Origin: Paralichthys olivaceus
Lineage: Eukaryota > Chordata > Actinopteri > Pleuronectiformes > Paralichthyidae
Direction: 5' to 3'
Assembly (NCBI RefSeq): GCF_024713975.1
Contig: NC_091093.1
Span: 24,804,501 to 24,868,500 of the forward strand
Length of the DNA stretch: 64,000 nt
Shown here: positions 25,242 to 35,538 of the stretch, piece after piece
How the letters are laid out: every line of letters starts with the position of its first letter
Numbering within the stretch: position 1 is the first letter of the stretch
The notes under the pieces: model-generated
Told to the model about the DNA's origin: nothing
The model's database searches: none
What the model saw: the letters and a program-made list of their open reading frames with translations, nothing else
Program-made: the position numbers and the translations under genes

Positions 25242-27299
25242 CACACCACTGAGCTCCATCTTTAGCCAGACAGCAACGGGCATTAGTAAACAATCTGCAT
25301 CCTGCCCACTGGAACATCAGAGCTGAGAGAGACGGCTGCTCCTGCTGGTTTTCCCATCCAAGTGAAATGTCCAGGCTCTGTCAACAAATCACAGTCCTTC
25401 TCCCTCATCCCCCTTTCATTTCTCCTGTCTCTTTCTCCCTCAGTGTCGGTGTGCGGACCTCCACCCCCGCAGGTTGCCAGGATGAATGAGAGGCTGTTAG
25501 AGGCCAGTGCTCAATTCAAGAAGAAGCAGCCTAAAGGCACGATCGATGTGTGGTGGCTCTTCGACGATGGAGGTAGGTGTCGGTTCCCTACAGGCAGTTT
25601 TCTCGTATGCGCCTCGCCTATTGATTGTGATGGACACGTGCACTGAGACGCAGAGTCACCGCCTCAGAAAGATTCAAGAAATCTGACGAAAAGAAATCAA
25701 ACCTGAATAATTCAATTAAAAGGGAGACAAAGATGGTAAACTAGAAGTCATCCATACAAACTTTAAACCATTTAAACACTTTCTTATCAGCCTTTCGAAT
25801 ATATCTTGCATTGTTAAAGAAAGTGAGAATCTGAATCTGAACTGTAGTTTTTGTATAAACCTGCTGAAAAACAAACCAACAGAGTAGAAAATGTAATCTC
25901 CTTGTGTTGATTATAATCTTCACTTCTGAAATCAAGAGCCTTGTGTCACCGGACAAAACTAATACAATAAGAGCAGAAATGTCCGATTAGGTCCAAAATC
26001 TGCTGAGTTGGTCCAGGCTTGATGAAGATACTTAGATCTTATCACGACCAACACATGAACATTCACATCTTGGCAAATTTTAACAAAACAAAGGTTATTA
26101 GTAATAAATCCCAGTGAAGTGACTGATATGTAAAAGAGAAAACCAATGTCTCCTCCCTCAGGCCTCACCCTGCTGCTCCCCTACATCCTCACCACCAGGA
26201 AGAAGTGGAAAGACTCTAAATTAAGGATCTTCATCGCAGGGCAGCCTGACCGCAGCGAGCTGGATAAACAGGAGTGAGTAGAAAAAGTTTTAATTACAGC
26301 TGAATAAGTGGAAGTTAGTTGGGGTAAGGGGGCGGCACGGTGGTGTAGTGGTTAACACAAGCACATCCTTTCTGAGTGGAGTTTGCATGTCCTCCAAGTG
26401 TCTGTGTGTTTTTTCTCCAGCAGTGTAATGGATGGATAGTTTGGGTAAATTAATTAAAACCAGATCTGATAATTCATCAGCTCATGAGATGTTATTTAGC
26501 ATTAACTGAAACATTTATGTGAAAGTTAATCAGTGTGGGACGATGCATCTTGCAGGATGAAGTCTCTGCTGCAGAAATTCAGGATAAACTGCACTGACAT
26601 CAAAGTCATTGATGACATCCACGTCAAACCCAGCTCCGCCAGGTAACTGCTGTTTCTCTCACTCCGCTGTAATCCTGACAGCAGACCAGATGGTGCAACA
26701 GAAACCGTAAAATGTAATCACCTCATAATATTTATTCCATATATTATGTGATCTAAAAAAAGAGAATATTTCTTCTGTCCTCCAGCCTGAAGCAGTTAGA
26801 GGACATGATCGAGCCTTTCCGTCTGCGTGAGGGCTCCAAAGACAAAATCCAAGCTGAAGCCATGCAGAGAGAGCAGCCCTGGAAAATCACTGACGAGGAG
26901 CTGAACAGCTTCGAGGAGAAGGTAAAATCATGACATAAAACAATTATTTCATTTAGTTTGAAAGTGGTGTTTTAAAAAAATGGCCGCTGCTGCTTTACAG
27001 ACCAACCTCCAGGTGCGACTGAACGAGGTGCTCCAGGAGAACTCCAAATCAGCCAACCTGATCATCGTGTAAGTAAAAGCAACTGTCGGCTGAAAAACAT
27101 GAAACTGTCCAAACAGGAAACAGTGTTCAACCCATCTCATGCCTGTGCCCCCTCCCCCTGCAGGAGCATGCCCATTGCTCGTAAGGAGTCCGTGTCTGAC
27201 TTCCTCTACATGGCCTGGCTGGACATTCTAACCAAGGATCTTCCACCAACGCTGCTCATCAGAGGAAACCACAAGAGCGTTCTTACTTTCTACTCCTGA
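15986..27299 (+). CDS. slc12a1: Na-K-2Cl cotransporter NKCC2, complete
   Basis: Electroneutral Na+/K+/2Cl- cotransporter of the apical membrane of kidney tubule cells (and intestine in fish), SLC12 family, target of loop diuretics. Twenty-six coding exons total 3,132 nt and encode 1,043 residues (human about 1,099; the difference is mostly N-terminal). Order: cytosolic N-terminus with the conserved phospho-regulatory block [10 protein letters not shown], a 12-helix amino-acid-permease-type core, and a long cytosolic C-terminus ending SVLTFYS as in mammals. The fourth exon is 96 nt, the size of the alternative A/B/F cassette of mammalian NKCC2. The NKCC2-type C-terminus and the myef2-ctxn2-slc12a1-dut-fbn1 order exclude NKCC1 and NCC. 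Exon coordinates are given in the three following entries. Confidence 0.98.
17960..22286 (+). CDS. slc12a1: slc12a1 exons 3-14, transmembrane core
   Basis: Exons 17960-18035, 19059-19154, 19498-19637, 19725-19835, 19942-20053, 20168-20295, 20766-20850, 21043-21200, 21285-21392, 21524-21647, 21745-21846, 22131-22286. They encode the 12 membrane helices. Landmarks are [15 protein letters not shown] (TM1), [32 protein letters not shown] [30 protein letters not shown], the large external loop with N-glycosylation sites NIT, NCS and NFS plus four cysteines, and [15 protein letters not shown] near TM11-12. Exon 19059-19154 is the only copy of the 96-nt TM2-region cassette that I could find between exons 3 and 5. 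Confidence 0.97.
18367..18475 (+). mobile_element. Teleost dispersed repeat fragment
   Basis: GGGTCGCAGGGGGGGCTGGA followed by GCCAATCCCAG, then a decayed stretch related to the end of the same element seen at 51511-51705. It lies in slc12a1 intron 3. Recognised by form only. Confidence 0.45.
22378..27299 (+). CDS. slc12a1: slc12a1 exons 15-26, cytosolic C-terminus
   Basis: Exons 22378-22477, 22567-22678, 22974-23114, 23709-23815, 23906-23988, 24706-24831, 25444-25572, 26162-26273, 26556-26642, 26786-26921, 27001-27068, 27164-27299; TGA at 27297-27299. Conserved parts are [38 protein letters not shown] (helical dimer/trafficking domain) and [14 protein letters not shown]. Exon 24706-24831, with a basic Lys/Arg/Ser-rich segment, is the least conserved and sits where mammalian NKCC2 also has a variable linker. 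Confidence 0.96.
24566..24620. repeat. (CA)n microsatellite
   Basis: CA tract in slc12a1 intron 19, interrupted once by CG. Confidence 0.95.
25184..25247. repeat. (CA)n microsatellite, imperfect
   Basis: CA tract with AAATA and AAA interruptions in slc12a1 intron 20. Confidence 0.9.
26331..26445 (+). mobile_element. SINE-like dispersed repeat fragment
   Basis: It starts GGCGGCACGGTGGTGTAGTG and continues with GTGGAGTTTGCATGTCCTCC and a GTGTGTTTTTTCTCC stretch, the head and middle of a repeat found in very many fish genomes. The segment that usually carries GGTTCGAATCC is deleted here. It lies in slc12a1 intron 22. Confidence 0.6.
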
Positions 27300-27782
27300 G
27301 CACCGCACAGACTAAATGGCTGAGCTCTAGTTAGCTAGAAAAAAAAGAGAAAGAAATGGCAGCACCATAATGATGAACCATGTTCATAAAGCGTAAGAAC
27401 AAGAATGTTATTCAGACAAAACAGCGTTTTCACTTTACCCCCCATGAGACCGTTCATGCTCCAATTCTCATTGGAGCAGAGGAGAAATAGAACGATTAGG
27501 TGTTTGACAGCTGGTGTTCTCGATGTCATTAAGAGTCATCGTCACAGGAAACGCCTTATTTTACTACGAGCCTGTTTTTATAGCTTGGTCTGGAATATGA
27601 GCTGTTTCCTGGAAGCTTGTGGAAAAGAAGCTGCAACAAGCTTCTACACAAAAGTAAACTTTTTATGTCTTAAAGATATTTAAAAAAAAAAACTTTCTGA
27701 TGCAGAGTTTAAATGTGGATTTTGGAGCACCAGCAAAGTTTAAGGTATTTTTCTATATTTTTGAAGTTTATTGCAACAATGA

Positions 27783-27808
<26 letters not shown>
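27783..27808. repeat. (CA)n microsatellite
   Basis: Short CA tract in the slc12a1 3' untranslated region. Confidence 0.85.
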
Positions 27809-27813
<5 letters not shown>

Positions 27814-27926
27814 GAACAAAGCCAAATCTTCGTGGTGGGATCAGTCCAATGAGCGAAGGCAGCGACACAAGCAAAGGTTACTTCAGTGGTTTCACTGAGA
27901 GACGTGTGCTGCTGTTGTGACTGTAA

Positions 27927-27932
27927 AATAAA
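27927..27932 (+). terminator. slc12a1: slc12a1 polyadenylation signal
   Basis: AATAAA 628 nt after the stop codon would give a 3' UTR of about 650 nt. Two overlapping AATAAA copies at 28280-28289 are possible later sites. Confidence 0.6.
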
Positions 27933-27949
27933 TGTACATAGTAGATATC

Positions 27950-29391
27950 TGAATTCACTAGTCCTTATTTTTATTAGTAATAAAAAAACTTTTCGTCAAT
28001 GATTAACTGCACAATTTCTTTACAATTACTTTCAGTTCTCTTAAAACTCAAAGTTTGATGATTTCTTTCAAACATTCTTGATATTCACTGAGTGTAAATT
28101 ACACTGCTACTATAAAGCTGTTTCACATGGTACAGTTTCAATGTTTCAATGTTACCATCACACTTTTTGCGGGGGGAAATTTAGAAAAACAAAAAGATCA
28201 TACATCCAATTCTTCTGTATATTTTAGCCTTTTGTCTGTCTTCCTATTTAAATACATGATTGTGATTCTCTGATTAAAGAATAAATAAAAATTAGGAGTG
28301 GTTCTTATTTTGTCTCTGTTATTTCTTTGGTTTTGAAACTTTATTTTTAACTATGTTTATTTGATATATCGAGCGATTATGTGCAAAACATGAAGTCTGT
28401 GAACTTCATCAGAAACTAAAGGGATTTATAAAGAGTTAGTGGTCACATATGCGGATCTTGGATATGAGCTTTTAATTTGAATTCATCCCGAATTGCAATT
28501 CTATTTTATCACCAACAGGAGACAGCTAATTGGATCCACTCAAATGATGATGAATATTAGAGGAGACAGTCATAAAACTCAAATGAACTCTGAATGCTAT
28601 TAGTCCATAATGATTAAATTCATTACTTAGAAAATAATTTAAAAAGTATTTTGTGGTTTTGTTGAACCTACATTTATACCACAGTCTAAAAATAGAAAAC
28701 TTTGTTTCAATCTACAGTCACTTAAGTCAAATAATATTAGTATGAGCAACAAAACATAAAGTACAAAAAGTAAATGATTTTAACTCATTAGCATGTAGCT
28801 TAATTATTATTGTGGTGTTAAAGTGTAAGGATCACTTTAATGGTCCAGGTAAAAGTAAAGTGGAGCTAATTCTACGTATGAATTTGCAAATAACTATAAC
28901 TGTTGCTATCACATAAAAGTATTTGAGATAAGTATAACTCAGGTAAACAACTGCACACATTATTACTATCATTACACAGATGACATCACATACATATAAA
29001 GTACATATTTTGTATATAAATATAGGAAACAAACAAATAGAGACGGATATAAATAGCATAACCCCCCCTCACCCCATCCCAAAGTACAAACAATGTTTTA
29101 GCTGCTGCTAACAACGTGTAACAAGCAATATACTGTATCTCAGTCTTATTTTCACATTATAGGCTCTACCATATTTTCCTACTTTTTATTTATTCGAGAA
29201 CAAATGAAAAGTTTCAGGAGAAGATTCACTTTTTCCAAATAGAAACATGCATTTCTTCACAAAGCACATCCTGGTATTGAATATATACTTTTCTATTTGG
29301 CACGATCTGAGTTTTAAAAGCTCAAACTCGTGAGGAGGAGAAATGTTTGAATCTAAAAACAAAGTAAACTCACACTGGACTGTTAGAGGAG
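27950..29391. other. Intergenic region slc12a1-dut
   Basis: AT-rich sequence with no supported exon. Open frames are short and none resembles a known protein. Confidence 0.5.
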
Positions 29392-29543
29392 GTGCTGCTG
29401 CTGCTGCAGGACACCAGCAGGAGGCGCTGCTGCTGCTGCTGCTGAAGAACACCAGCAGGAGGCGCTGCTGCTGCAGGACACCAGCAGGAGGCGCTGCTGC
29501 TGCTGCTGCTGCTGCTGCAGGACACCAGCAGGAGGCGCTGCTG
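29392..29543 (+). repeat. CTG-rich minisatellite with CTCF-like motifs
   Basis: CTG runs alternate with four near-identical copies of a GACACCAGCAGGAGGCGCTG-type unit. The 14-mer CCAGCAGGAGGCGC occurs at 29414-29427, 29452-29465, 29481-29494 and 29525-29538, all in the same orientation. It matches the CTCF core CCASYAGRKGGCRS at 13 of 14 positions. The intervening CTG runs differ in length, as expected of replication slippage. An open frame through it (poly-Ala/Leu) is a by-product of the repeat. Confidence 0.85.
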
Positions 29544-29624
29544 ACGGAGCTCAGCTGTCAGGACGTGTTGTCCCAGCTGTTAGCATGTAGTTGATGTTAG
29601 CATGTAGCTTACGCTGGCCTCAGC

Positions 29625-29783
29625 ATGATGAAGCTCCGGGTTCTGCTGCTGCTTCGCTCCTCGCTCCCTGACGCTGCTCCTCGGTTCTCAGGACGAACAT
29701 TTAAGTCTCAGACGCTTCGTCCGAACAAAGGCGAGCAACGACAATATGGATTCTGCTACTTCCCGTTAGCTTCGCTAGCCTAG
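29625..29783 (+). other. Presequence-like ORF upstream of dut
   Basis: An ATG-ATG start opens a 52-codon frame beginning MMKLRVLLLLRSSLPDAAPR, rich in Leu, Arg and Ser with few acidic residues. This is the composition of a mitochondrial targeting peptide. Mammalian DUT has an upstream first exon that encodes such a peptide. I found no strong splice donor that would join this frame to the dut body, so the link is speculative. Confidence 0.2.
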
Positions 29784-29950
29784 CATTGTGTGACGTCCAC
29801 TGACCGCTGGGGCTTTTGTGTTGTCGCTTTCTCCGCGTCTGTTTTTATTTCTGCTGAGATGCGTAAGTAACGTGACGGATAATATTCTCAAAACGTGTTT
29901 ATTATATTTTAACATTTCTCTGCTCGTGAGTTCTCGCTTCTCGGCAACTA

Positions 29951-30183
29951 TCGCGAGAACGTGTTCTTTGGCGCGTGCTAGTAAATTACGGTTGCCAAGG
30001 TAACAGACCAAACCATCTCCCTCGCAGATTGAACCTGCGAATTAAAACGATTCACATTGAACACGTGGTAAACAGAAGCTGAAGTTGGTTCATATAAGCT
30101 AATGTTAGCTAACGCTCACGCGCTGTCTCTTTAAGAACACGCAGCTTGCGTAATGTTGGGGAGGAGCCACCTCCGGCGCGGGA
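29951..30183 (+). promoter_or_regulatory. dut: dut promoter motifs (E2F, X-box, TCGCGAGA)
   Basis: Within a CpG-rich stretch upstream of the start codon I see TCGCGAGA at 29951-29958, an E2F consensus TTTGGCGC at 29967-29974, a perfect RFX X-box GTTGCCAAGGTAAC at 29991-30004, and GGCGCGGGA at 30175-30183 (E2F-like on the other strand). E2F control of dUTPase fits its S-phase role. No TATA box is evident. Motif matches are direct; binding is inferred. Confidence 0.5.
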
Positions 30184-30309
30184 GATCCCTTCATTCAAAC
30201 CGCCAAGAAAGATCAGTTTGAAACTGAGCAGGGATCAGCTGCAGCTCCGCGCTGGTTAACATTCACAGTGTGTTGAATCTGCTCCGTGTGAGGTCTGACT
30301 GTGAACAAC

Positions 30310-31846
30310 ATGCCCACTCTAGAGGGAAGAGACGCGTGTGAGGTTTCTCCATCAAAGAGGACGAGGACAGAGACGAAGCCTGCAGGAGACAGATCCGTCC
30401 TCAGGTTTGCGAAACTGTCCGAGCATGCGACGACCCCCACCAGAGGTTCCACCAAAGCTGCAGGATACGATCTCTACAGGTTAGTCTTAAAATCTAAGTA
30501 TATATATCATTATGTGTGAACGTGAGCTACATGTGCACGGTTTAACTCGAGTCTCTTGATGGCAGTAATCCTTGATATAGAGTGAACACACCCGGATGAA
30601 GGCCTGTTTCATTTTTCAAACCACGTCGAGGAGCTGGATTCTTTATGCCATTATTTGAAGTGTTCCTCTAATTTTTTTTAGATATAAAGTCTTTGACTGA
30701 AATCATCTGTGAATGCAACTTTTTTTGTGGTAAACATTCAGCATATGTTCCTACAGAGGTTAAATCTACTTGATGCTGCCCTGTTCACACACATCTGTCA
30801 TGTGCTCATGCAAATTAGCTAACCTAAACTCTGTGAATGTACCACAGCGCGTACGATTACACCATCGGTGCCATGGACAAGGCCATCGTGAAGACAGACA
30901 TCCAGATCGCTGTTCCACACGGCTGCTATGGGAGAGTGGGTGAGTTTGACTTTCGGATGAAACCCTGCAGCTGTGTGCTGTTACACGGTTTTCCTGCTTG
31001 GTCTTTTGGTTTTCCTCAGTTCCAGAACAGGCCATAACTTTCTCTCGCTATTTTCCCTTCTCAGCACCGAGATCTGGTCTGGCAGCGAAGCACTTCATCG
31101 ATGTTGGTGGTGAGTATTTTTCTTACATTTTTTTACTCAAGATTCAAACCTTTATATTCGAACCCCTGTCTCATCGCGTCTGTGGATGTTCTCCTCAGCT
31201 GGAGTCGTGGATGAAGACTACAGAGGAAATGTTGGAGTTGTGCTCTTCAACTTCAGCAAGGACAAGTTTGAGGGTGAGTCGTGGCACCAGTCGAATTAAT
31301 AAGTCGTATTCACGTAACCGACAGTGAGTACGAATAATTCACGGCTTAACACGTGGGAAGTTTGAATCTGCAGAATTAAACAAAAACTACATACAAACAG
31401 AAACCGCCTCAATGTAAATTAATCTAATTTAGAACAAATAATTTACAGTAATCTGAAAATTATTGTTTCGACTCTCCACCACATTTCATTTTCACTCTGG
31501 TGGTGGCGGCGCTCAAGGCAACATTTTTAATGCCGTCCACATTCTGATGTCTCATGACCTTTCTCTCCCCCTCCCGCCAGTGAAAAAGGGCGACCGAGTA
31601 GCTCAGCTGGTGTGTGAGAGGATCTGTTACCCAGATCTGATCGAGCAGGAGGTAAGAAGCTGTACATGTAATACATTTAAAGTGTTGTATGTCTCTCAGG
31701 TCAAGCACGTGAATACTTGTTAGGTGTTAAATGGATGTTTGTCTTGACTAGGGTTCGTCAGTAATTGTAATCTGTGTGTTGTCTTTCAGGCGCTCGATGA
31801 GACGGAGCGTGGGGTTGGAGGCTTCGGATCAACTGGACGCAACTGA
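30310..31846 (+). CDS. dut: dUTP diphosphatase (dUTPase), complete
   Basis: Hydrolyses dUTP to dUMP and pyrophosphate, keeping uracil out of DNA and supplying dUMP for dTMP synthesis; works as a homotrimer. Exons 30310-30479, 30848-30939, 31065-31109, 31199-31273, 31581-31651, 31790-31846 encode 169 residues, close to the human nuclear isoform. All five trimeric-dUTPase motifs are present: AAGYDLYS (1), GCYGRVAPRSGLA (2), GVVDEDYRGNVGV with the catalytic Asp region (3), KKGDRVAQL (4), and RGVGGFGSTG, the P-loop-like C-terminal arm (5). The N-terminus has SPSKRTR, a basic nuclear-type signal with a Ser-Pro CDK site, as in the human nuclear form. The ATG at 30310 is preferred; an in-frame TGA at 30289 precludes upstream extension in this exon. 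Confidence 0.98.
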
Positions 31847-31896
31847 CACACTGTGATGCAAATATACATATGTCTAAAATATACAAAGAAGGTGTC

Positions 31897-31902
31897 AATA
31901 AA
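31897..31902 (+). terminator. dut: dut polyadenylation signal
   Basis: AATAAA 51 nt after the dut stop codon implies a very short 3' UTR. The convergent fbn1 transcript ends only about 250 bp away. Confidence 0.8.
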
Positions 31903-32170
31903 GTTCTGTTTTTCTACGTTGGTGAGTTTAGTTGTGTTACTGCGAGTGTTGAGCACGTTTGAGCTAAAAAAAAAAAAAAAACAAGTCTCCACATGGGGGC
32001 AGTGCAGGACAAGACACCACTAGAGTGATGCAAGTCTCACTTTGTTCAGAGATCATGTTGCACAGGACAGAAGAAGCTCGCCGCTGCCTGTTGAACTTTT
32101 AAATAACCCAAATCAAATCTGGATGAAGGTGAAAACACAGCAGTAAATACATATACACCAAAAATATGTT

Positions 32171-32176
32171 TTTATT
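32171..32176 (-). terminator. fbn1: Candidate fbn1 polyadenylation signal
   Basis: AATAAA on the minus strand, about 1.3 kb after the fbn1 stop codon at 33469. A nearer one lies at 32923-32928. Use of the distal signal would give a 3' UTR that covers 32150-33468. Confidence 0.45.
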
Positions 32177-33373
32177 GTGAATTTACAACTAAACCCTCAC
32201 TGATGTGAACAGGGAACACAGACTGGTGTCAGGCTGGTCCATGGCAATGCTGCACTGATTGTACTTGTGAGAGAATGTGTGGCCGCGCAGACCTCAGTGC
32301 ATAATCATGAACGCCCAGGTTTGGCATCATCAATGTGTGTTTTTGTTTGTGTGTGTGTGCAGGCGTGTGTATGTATACACAGTTTACAAAGGAAGTAGTT
32401 GGTCATTATAAGCACCATTACAAACCCCTCTATTCCAGGGGCTTCCTCTAGTTTACAAATGCTTCATAGATTAAAAGTGGCATTGATTATTACAGTATAA
32501 ACACAATTTACATGTAGTATAGAGGAGAGCGGACAGGCTATGAAGCGAGCTGTTAACGGTCGCAAAGACAGGAAACCTTCAGAATGGCCGACGGGATTGT
32601 ATCTTGTTTACTACTGAGTTTTGTATAGTAGCACAGTGCATTCAGAAGTCTATGTGGGCGTGTTGCTAGCACCAGTAAATATGAATTATTCTAGTCAGTA
32701 GGAAAGATGGAAAAGCGTCGTTTAAATATGCAGTAGGAGTCATTCAAGCTCAGACATGGCTACATCTCAATAGTCCAGCGTAGGTTCCTTTCCTCTCCTG
32801 ACCATTCTCAATCTTTTTCTTTTATCTCCGCTCTGTTAAGTTAATCTATGGGGATGGAGAAATGTGTTAACTTCCGTGTGTCCAGGTTGGTTCAGTCGTT
32901 GACCACGAGGGGAGGAAATTAATTTATTGCAGACTATTGGGACTCACCCTTTTCTTCCACCTAAGCTGAGTTCTAAACAAAAATAAAATAAAAATAAAAA
33001 CTCAGCGTTTCAAGCTTCCTGCAGTCCACAAGCCCTTCGGACGGCACCTGATTCCACATATCATTATAGAACATTAAACCCCACAATTAAAAACCATTCA
33101 CACTCTCAATAGTGCGTCACACATGTCTGTGCACGTGTGTCAGGGCGATGCGTTCTTCATTGGAATGAAAAGCGTCATACGGCCTCATTCAGCTGGTGTT
33201 TTCCACAGATATTGTATACGCATGATATGTAGAATCATCTTTGGCAATCAAATGACACGGTCCCCCCCATCCCCCCACCCCCCTTCTTGTCTCTTTGGTG
33301 GCGAGCTCTTCTCCCTGTCGGAGCAAGTAGAAGTTGCCCCTAAACCACTGACCCAGAGTCAGACATGTTTGGC

Positions 33374-33397
33374 CTTTTTTTTTTTTTTTTTTTTTTT
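33374..33397. repeat. Poly-T tract in fbn1 3' UTR
   Basis: Run of 24 T on the plus strand, A on the fbn1 sense strand, 72 bp beyond the stop codon. Confidence 0.9.
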
Positions 33398-33468
33398 CTC
33401 GGGGAGCGTGAGCCTGACCCTGGATTAGCAGCCACTGGCAACATCTGCCTGCCTCAGTCTCGTGATGG

Positions 33469-34644
33469 TTAATGGAGGATGAGCTGCACCCTCATCTTCA
33501 GTATGTCTCCCAGCTGTCCTGTGAGGTAGTCTTTATCGTGTTGGTCCTCCAGCTCAGCCAGATCCTTCTTCTTGTAGAGGGGCATGCTGCTAATCTGCAG
33601 GTCGTAAGCCCCTGGGGGAAGGGCCTTCTTCTTGCTCATATGCAGGTAGCTGACGCCCTCTTTCTGGTTGATCTTGAAGTAGCCATCGTCATTTCCATAG
33701 TCGATGCTGTAGCGCACGTGTTCGCTGAGGGTGGACAAGGCCGGGGTGAACTCGAGGATGTGGTCGCGGTTACTCAGGTCGCTGATGTTGAGGTGGAGCT
33801 GCAGGGTGTCCTCGATGTCCACACTGGCCAGACTTACCACCTCCTCAGTCAGCTACAGAAAAAACAGTCTGAATTTACTGATACAAGACCTACGGTGCCA
33901 TTTCTTTAATAAAGAGAGACTGAGCCTGTTCAGACCTGATATTAACATCTGTCCCGAGGGATAAGACCACAAGTGATCAGCGCTAAGTTCAGGTCTGAAC
34001 ACACCCAAGCGCATCCTGAGATCTAATCATAAAAACCACATTGGGAGGTGGTCTGGGAAGCATGTGGCCACATTCTTTTTGCTGTGTGAATACAAATGCA
34101 TCCTTGGCAAAATATGAAGGCTCAACGGCTCATCTGACGTCCTCTGACCTGCTGCACTGACACCACACGAGTTATATTCTATTCAAAAGGGTAAAATCTT
34201 TCTTTATAGTAGATCTATCAAATCATTCAGCTGGATCCACACTGCCAGGCTCAGAGATAATAAGTCGAACCTAAAGTTATTACATCAGCTAAGGAGGTTA
34301 TGTCTTCACTGGTGTGTGTTTGTTTTTTTCAGGGGACTATTGAAGTTATGCGCTCTACTGAGTTTAATTATTTTCTTCAGAAACAGAATATTATACACAT
34401 ACTACTTTGTAAGTCCATTGTGGTCCAGTCAAAAACGGCAGCTAGAGACAGACAAATTACCTGGTTGTCTTCCATAGGATCCTCTTGTGTTGAGTTGGTG
34501 CTGCGACGTTTGCGTCCCTTCTTGGGATAACCATTGATCTTACATTCATAGCAGGCTTCAGGAGACAGGGAATTATCATCCGCCTCGCCTCCTTCTCCAC
34601 CGCTGGAGCCACCGCTAGTAAAGCCAAGACCCGTCACGCAGTGT
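33469..34644 (-). CDS. fbn1: fbn1 C-terminal region, furin site and asprosin
   Basis: Exons 34461-34644 and 33469-33852 (stop TAA at 33469-33471). The first ends the unique C-terminal domain ([18 protein letters not shown]) and carries the furin site RKRR at 34503-34514. Cleavage after it releases a 141-residue peptide starting STNSTQ, the counterpart of human asprosin (140 residues). The peptide keeps [18 protein letters not shown], a Cys-free sequence and an N-glycosylation site (NIS). Furin processing is needed for fibrillin assembly. Confidence 0.96.
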
Positions 34645-35493
34645 CTGAACCAAGAGACGAAACCATCAGTCAACTAGAAACATCTACAGACACCTTCCAC
34701 ACAGAGTCAGGCTCTAACAGAACGTACCCTTGTCCTGCACGGAAGTACCCATTGGGACATCCACAGAGGTAACCGCCGTCTGTGTTTGAGCAGCCGAACT
34801 TGCAGGGGTTCTGGCTGGTGGAGCACTCATTGATGTCCGCGCAGCCTCCGGCCTGCTCGTAGTTGAAGCCAGTGGGGCAGAGGCAGCGGAAGCTCCCCAG
34901 GGTGTTGTGGCACGACGCTCCCCCGCAGATCTGGCTGTTCAAGCACTCGTTCTCATCTGGGTCACAGAAATGTGACAGGAAGTAAACAAGCAAGAGGTCA
35001 TTCCAGTTAAAGGACACAAACAATACTGATAAACTCTGATAACATAAAAAATAGAGGCCTAATCAACAGAAGCTTGTTATTTTGGAGCATAATGAGAAAC
35101 ACACACACACACAATTCCTGCCTGTGCCTAAACTATACAAATCATTCTAAGTACTAAAAGATTTTGATGTTGCACCATCCTCATTTGTTTTTCATCCCCA
35201 CTTTCAAAAGACGTTGTGTCCTTTTCGAGTTAGATATTTTTCATAAGCCCATTCTCTCTTGTCAACACCATATTTCAGCATAATTAGACAATTAAAAACT
35301 GAGCTTTAATAATGGTCTTGTCACTTGGATAACAACACATTTTATTTGTGGATAAAGGCTAAACATACTTTTGTACAAAACTAAACTGTCATCACAAATA
35401 AAGCATAACTTGTTTTTAATTTAATTCTTCACAATAATCCCTCAGCAGCAGGAGGTGGAGAGTGGAAACGGCTGTTTATATCTTTCAACCTTT

Positions 35494-35538
<45 letters not shown>

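Noticed and set aside
24563..25326. Clusters of CA tracts resembling an array
   Set aside because: Dinucleotide repeats of simple type, without spacers or conserved repeats of CRISPR form. CRISPR is not expected in a vertebrate genome.
29343..29594. Poly-Ala/Leu ORF on the CTG repeat
   Set aside because: Simple-repeat translation in all frames. The repeat unit itself explains the open frame.
33472..33909. 145-codon plus-strand ORF
   Set aside because: It is antisense to the last fbn1 exon, whose minus-strand frame is clearly FBN1/asprosin. The plus frame has no family resemblance.
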